DNA from: an uncultured Phascolarctobacterium sp.
GTDB lineage: Bacteria > Bacillota > Negativicutes > Acidaminococcales > Acidaminococcaceae
Length of the DNA stretch: 6,508 nucleotides
Direction of reading: 5' to 3'
Assembly: GCA_937901335.1 (NCBI GenBank)
Contig: CALCHC010000041.1
Location: forward strand, 1-6,508
The notes under the pieces are model-generated. The model made no database searches. It was not told the origin of the DNA and was given only the letters and a program-made list of their open reading frames with translations. The position numbers and the translations under genes are program-made. Shown here in pieces: positions 4,759 through 6,508 of the stretch (positions are counted from its first letter, which is position 1; the number at the start of each line of letters is the position of its first letter).

Positions 4759-5565
4759 TTATTTGATGTAATTTAAAATCTCTTTCGCGTGGGGCAGAAT
4801 AATGTCAGGTTTGATATTACCGTTTTCAACGTCTTCCATAGTAGCTTCACCAGTGAGAACCATTACAGAAAGGATACCGTTGTTCAAACCAAAAGCGATG
4901 TCAGTAGAAAGTCTGTCGCCAACCATAGCGATTTCTTCTTTTTTGAAACCGGTTTTGTCCAACACAACGTCTACCATGTATTGGAAGGGTTTGCCAAAAA
5001 TCATAGAAGGACTTTTGCCGGTAGCGGTTTTGATAAGTTCAATCATTGCACCGGTATCAGGAATAAACTCGCCACCTTCGATGGGGCAACGTACGTCGGG
5101 ATGAGTTGCTACGTACGGAACTCCTTTATCAATCAAACGGCAAGCAGTAGTCAGTTTTTCATAGGTCAAGGTTTGGTCGAAGCCAACTACTACAAAGTCA
5201 GCGCCTTCTTCCAAAGTTTTGGTCATGGTGAGACCTGCATCAGCAATGTTCTTTTCCAGTTGGGGAGTACCCAAAACGTAGAACTTGCCATCAGGATGGT
5301 TCTTGGACATATAGTTAGTGAAAGCGTCAGTAGAAATCAGCACGTTTTCACGGGTAACAGGCACGCCCAAGCCATTCATTTTATTTACATAGTGTTGGTG
5401 GTCACGGGAAGAATTGTTGGTGAGCAGGTAATACTCACGACCAGCAGCTTTCAATTTGTCAAAGAAGCCTTCCATACCAGGGATAAGCTCGTTACCCAAA
5501 TTGATAGTACCGTCCATATCAAACAAGAAACATTTTATTTGTCCTAAACGCTCTAAATCAGCCAT
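4759..5565 (-). CDS. HAD-IIA family sugar-phosphatase-like hydrolase (NagD/AraL type)
   Basis: A 268-residue member of the HAD superfamily, type IIA. Motif I is DMDGT (nucleophile D16, acid/base D18), motif II is LLTNNSS (T49), motif III is K192 in FGKPFQ, and motif IV is GDRLSTD (D217, D222). The C2a cap lies between motifs II and III, with THPD at 154-157 and an IPDTGAMIELI segment. Such enzymes remove phosphate from small phosphorylated metabolites; the exact substrate cannot be read here. The start is ATG 5565, because AAAGGAG (5574-5580) is 8 bases upstream. An in-frame ATG at 5607 would add 14 residues, lacks a ribosome binding site, and its codons contain a -10-like TATAAT. It is the first gene of the operon with the M24 gene. 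Confidence 0.9.
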   Translation of the reverse strand: MADLERLGQIKCFLFDMDGTINLGNELIPGMEGFFDKLKAAGREYYLLTNNSSRDHQHYVNKMNGLGVPVTRENVLISTDAFTNYMSKNHPDGKFYVLGTPQLEKNIADAGLTMTKTLEEGADFVVVGFDQTLTYEKLTTACRLIDKGVPYVATHPDVRCPIEGGEFIPDTGAMIELIKTATGKSPSMIFGKPFQYMVDVVLDKTGFKKEEIAMVGDRLSTDIAFGLNNGILSVMVLTGEATMEDVENGNIKPDIILPHAKEILNYIK

Positions 5566-5595
5566 TGTTATCTCTCCTTTATTATAGATAGTTAT

Positions 5596-5601
5596 ATTAT
5601 A
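5596..5601 (-). promoter_or_regulatory. Putative -10 element of the HAD/M24 operon
   Basis: A perfect minus-strand TATAAT lies about 16 bases before the ribosome binding site at 5574-5580. The -35 region is weak (TTCCTT at 17 bases spacing). A second TATAAT at 5581-5586 touches the ribosome binding site and is less likely. Confidence 0.45.
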
Positions 5602-5687
5602 AGACATTTGAGGTAGAGAAGGAAATGTTTTTTGAGAAACATTGTTATACCAAAAAACTTTATCCTATGATTTTCTTTCAAACAATA

Positions 5688-5735
5688 AAAAGAGATAAAT
5701 CTACAACCAACTCCAGTCATAAATTTATCTCTTTT
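5688..5735 (-). terminator. AT-rich terminator of the MNT-HEPN operon
   Basis: ATTTATCTCTTTT (5723-5735) and AAAAGAGATAAAT (5688-5700) form a 13-bp stem around a 22-base loop. On the minus strand the downstream arm runs into TTTTTATTG. The stem overlaps the HEPN stop codon. The AT-rich stem and large loop make it weaker than the other terminators here. Confidence 0.6.
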
Positions 5736-6138
5736 ATTTTTTGTTCCAATTTTCTTCTAAATAAGGTTTTACTGCAAGCATAAGCTGTTCCGATTTATGA
5801 TACTGTTCTTCAGCTTGCTCTTTAGTAATAACTACGAAATCTTGATAATCTGCTTTCTCGCGTAATCTGAAAGACACATCTATAAATTTAGATAAACTTT
5901 TATCAAATATGCCCTCTTTAACATAAGTTCTATTGAAGAAAGCAATTATCCCAGAATGTTTACTGGAATCAAAACCATCTAGTGCCGTTACAGCTCGCAA
6001 CGCATGAAATAATGCATAATAAGAACGATTAACAGATGCTTTGTATTGCTCCGCGTTCAATAAAGTTTTTGCAGCAGCTAAATCTTCAACAGCACTTTGA
6101 TAGCGATACTTAGATAAATCAATTACGCTACCTTCCAT
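5734..6138 (-). CDS. HEPN-domain protein, probable toxin partner of the MNT protein
   Basis: A 134-residue, all-helical protein of the HEPN domain type (PF05168-like pattern). The segment NRSYYALFHALRA carries the R-x6-H signature (R38 and H45) that forms the RNase active site in many HEPN proteins, and RLREKADYQ (91-99) matches the conserved 'R..ADY' region. In MNT-HEPN pairs, HEPN is usually the RNase toxin and the nucleotidyltransferase neutralises it, in characterised cases by adding AMP. Here the start overlaps the end of the MNT gene by 16 bases in another frame, so the two are translationally coupled. The ribosome binding site is weak (AGGA inside the MNT gene), in keeping with coupling. 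Family and pairing are well supported; toxin activity is inferred. Confidence 0.85.
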   Translation of the reverse strand: MEGSVIDLSKYRYQSAVEDLAAAKTLLNAEQYKASVNRSYYALFHALRAVTALDGFDSSKHSGIIAFFNRTYVKEGIFDKSLSKFIDVSFRLREKADYQDFVVITKEQAEEQYHKSEQLMLAVKPYLEENWNKK

Positions 6139-6449
6139 AAAACTATACCGTCCTGTTTTACATTTTTATAGAAAGGTGTAACCTCTTTCCATTTTTCATA
6201 ATTATCTATATCAATGTCGATTACGGAAAAAACTTTATCATATTTTAGATTCATATCTACAATGAAATCAGATAAAGCATCTTCAGTTTCAGGTGCTAAA
6301 CTTCCTTTAACAAGCAAAGCTACGTCAACATCAGATTCACAGGACGCAGTACCTCTAGCAACAGAACCATAAAGAATTACGCTAACAAGTTGTTCATCTA
6401 CAATTTTTAATAAACCAGCTACCAATTCATCTACCATTTGTTTATCCAT
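6123..6449 (-). CDS. Minimal nucleotidyltransferase (MNT), probable antitoxin of the HEPN protein
   Basis: A 108-residue minimal nucleotidyltransferase of the DNA polymerase beta superfamily. It has GSVARG (28-33) and the metal-binding D40-x-D42 in ESDVDVALLV, with the third acidic residue probably D78 or D80 in VIDIDID. With the catalytic triad intact it should be an active AMP-transferase rather than a dead paralogue. AGGAGG (6457-6462) lies 7 bases before ATG 6449. It is the first gene of a two-gene operon with the HEPN gene. Known families with this layout include MntA-HepT, but this HEPN lacks the R-x4-H-x-Y form of HepT, so the same modification site cannot be assumed. Confidence 0.86.
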   Translation of the reverse strand: MDKQMVDELVAGLLKIVDEQLVSVILYGSVARGTASCESDVDVALLVKGSLAPETEDALSDFIVDMNLKYDKVFSVIDIDIDNYEKWKEVTPFYKNVKQDGIVLWKVA

Positions 6450-6483
6450 AGGTACGCCTCCTCTCTACATATTTCTTAATTTG

Positions 6484-6489
6484 ATTATA
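6484..6489 (-). promoter_or_regulatory. -10 element of the MNT-HEPN operon
   Basis: A perfect minus-strand TATAAT lies about 20 bases upstream of the MNT ribosome binding site. Its -35 would fall at the very edge of or beyond the window, so the promoter is incomplete here. Confidence 0.5.
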
Positions 6490-6508
6490 TCTTAATTCTA
6501 AAATGAAT

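Noticed and set aside
4789..5547. 252-codon plus-strand open frame opposite the HAD gene
   Set aside because: The minus strand has every HAD motif in order. The plus translation has no recognisable domain, promoter or ribosome binding site.
1..6508. CRISPR array, tRNA, rRNA, insertion sequence or riboswitch
   Set aside because: I saw no regularly spaced repeats, tRNA cloverleaf, rRNA segment, transposase gene with terminal repeats or known riboswitch core on either strand.

Overview
The window looks like an origin-proximal stretch of a low-GC Bacillota (Firmicutes) chromosome. The evidence is AT-rich intergenic DNA, strong GGAGG-type ribosome binding sites, sigma-A-like promoters, many intrinsic terminators, a PerR-type Fur regulator and a perfect 16-bp parS palindrome. 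A Negativicutes-like host is possible, but I cannot fix the taxon from this sequence.

Layout. 1-166 (minus): start of a gene cut by the window edge, with a cysteine cluster; it may be CoiA-like. 267-667: a compact locus with the look of a type I toxin-antitoxin module. It has a strong plus-strand promoter, a structured leader, a 32-residue hydrophobic peptide gene, a strong opposing promoter for an antisense RNA, a shared hairpin and a terminator. 676-1107 (minus): a PerR/Fur repressor gene with palindromic operator-like sites over its start of transcription. 1260-3431 (plus): tex, encoding a complete YqgF/HhH/S1 RNA-binding protein, divergent from perR. 3434-3449: parS, two bases after the tex stop codon. 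3467-3502: terminator shared by tex and the convergent operon. 3514-5565 (minus): two-gene operon of an HAD-IIA phosphatase followed by an M24 metallopeptidase homologue. 5734-6449 (minus): overlapping MNT nucleotidyltransferase and HEPN genes, a known toxin-antitoxin architecture, ending in an AT-rich terminator.

How the parts work together. tex, perR and the HAD/M24 pair are ordinary chromosomal genes. Two probable toxin-antitoxin modules lie in the same 6.5 kb, one RNA-regulated (left) and one protein-based (right). The left module is the most interesting part. Its first ~30 transcribed bases can form 24 pairs with a segment about 250 bases downstream, including three G-U wobbles. Its leader carries one CCCTCC that can pair either with an upstream GGAGGG or with the identical GGAGGG that is the ribosome binding site. 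The antisense RNA covers the 3' pairing arm. Together these suggest a hok-like or AapA-like mRNA with end-to-end pairing and a bistable translation switch. The sequence supports this directly at the level of base pairing; toxicity and RNA mechanism are inference.
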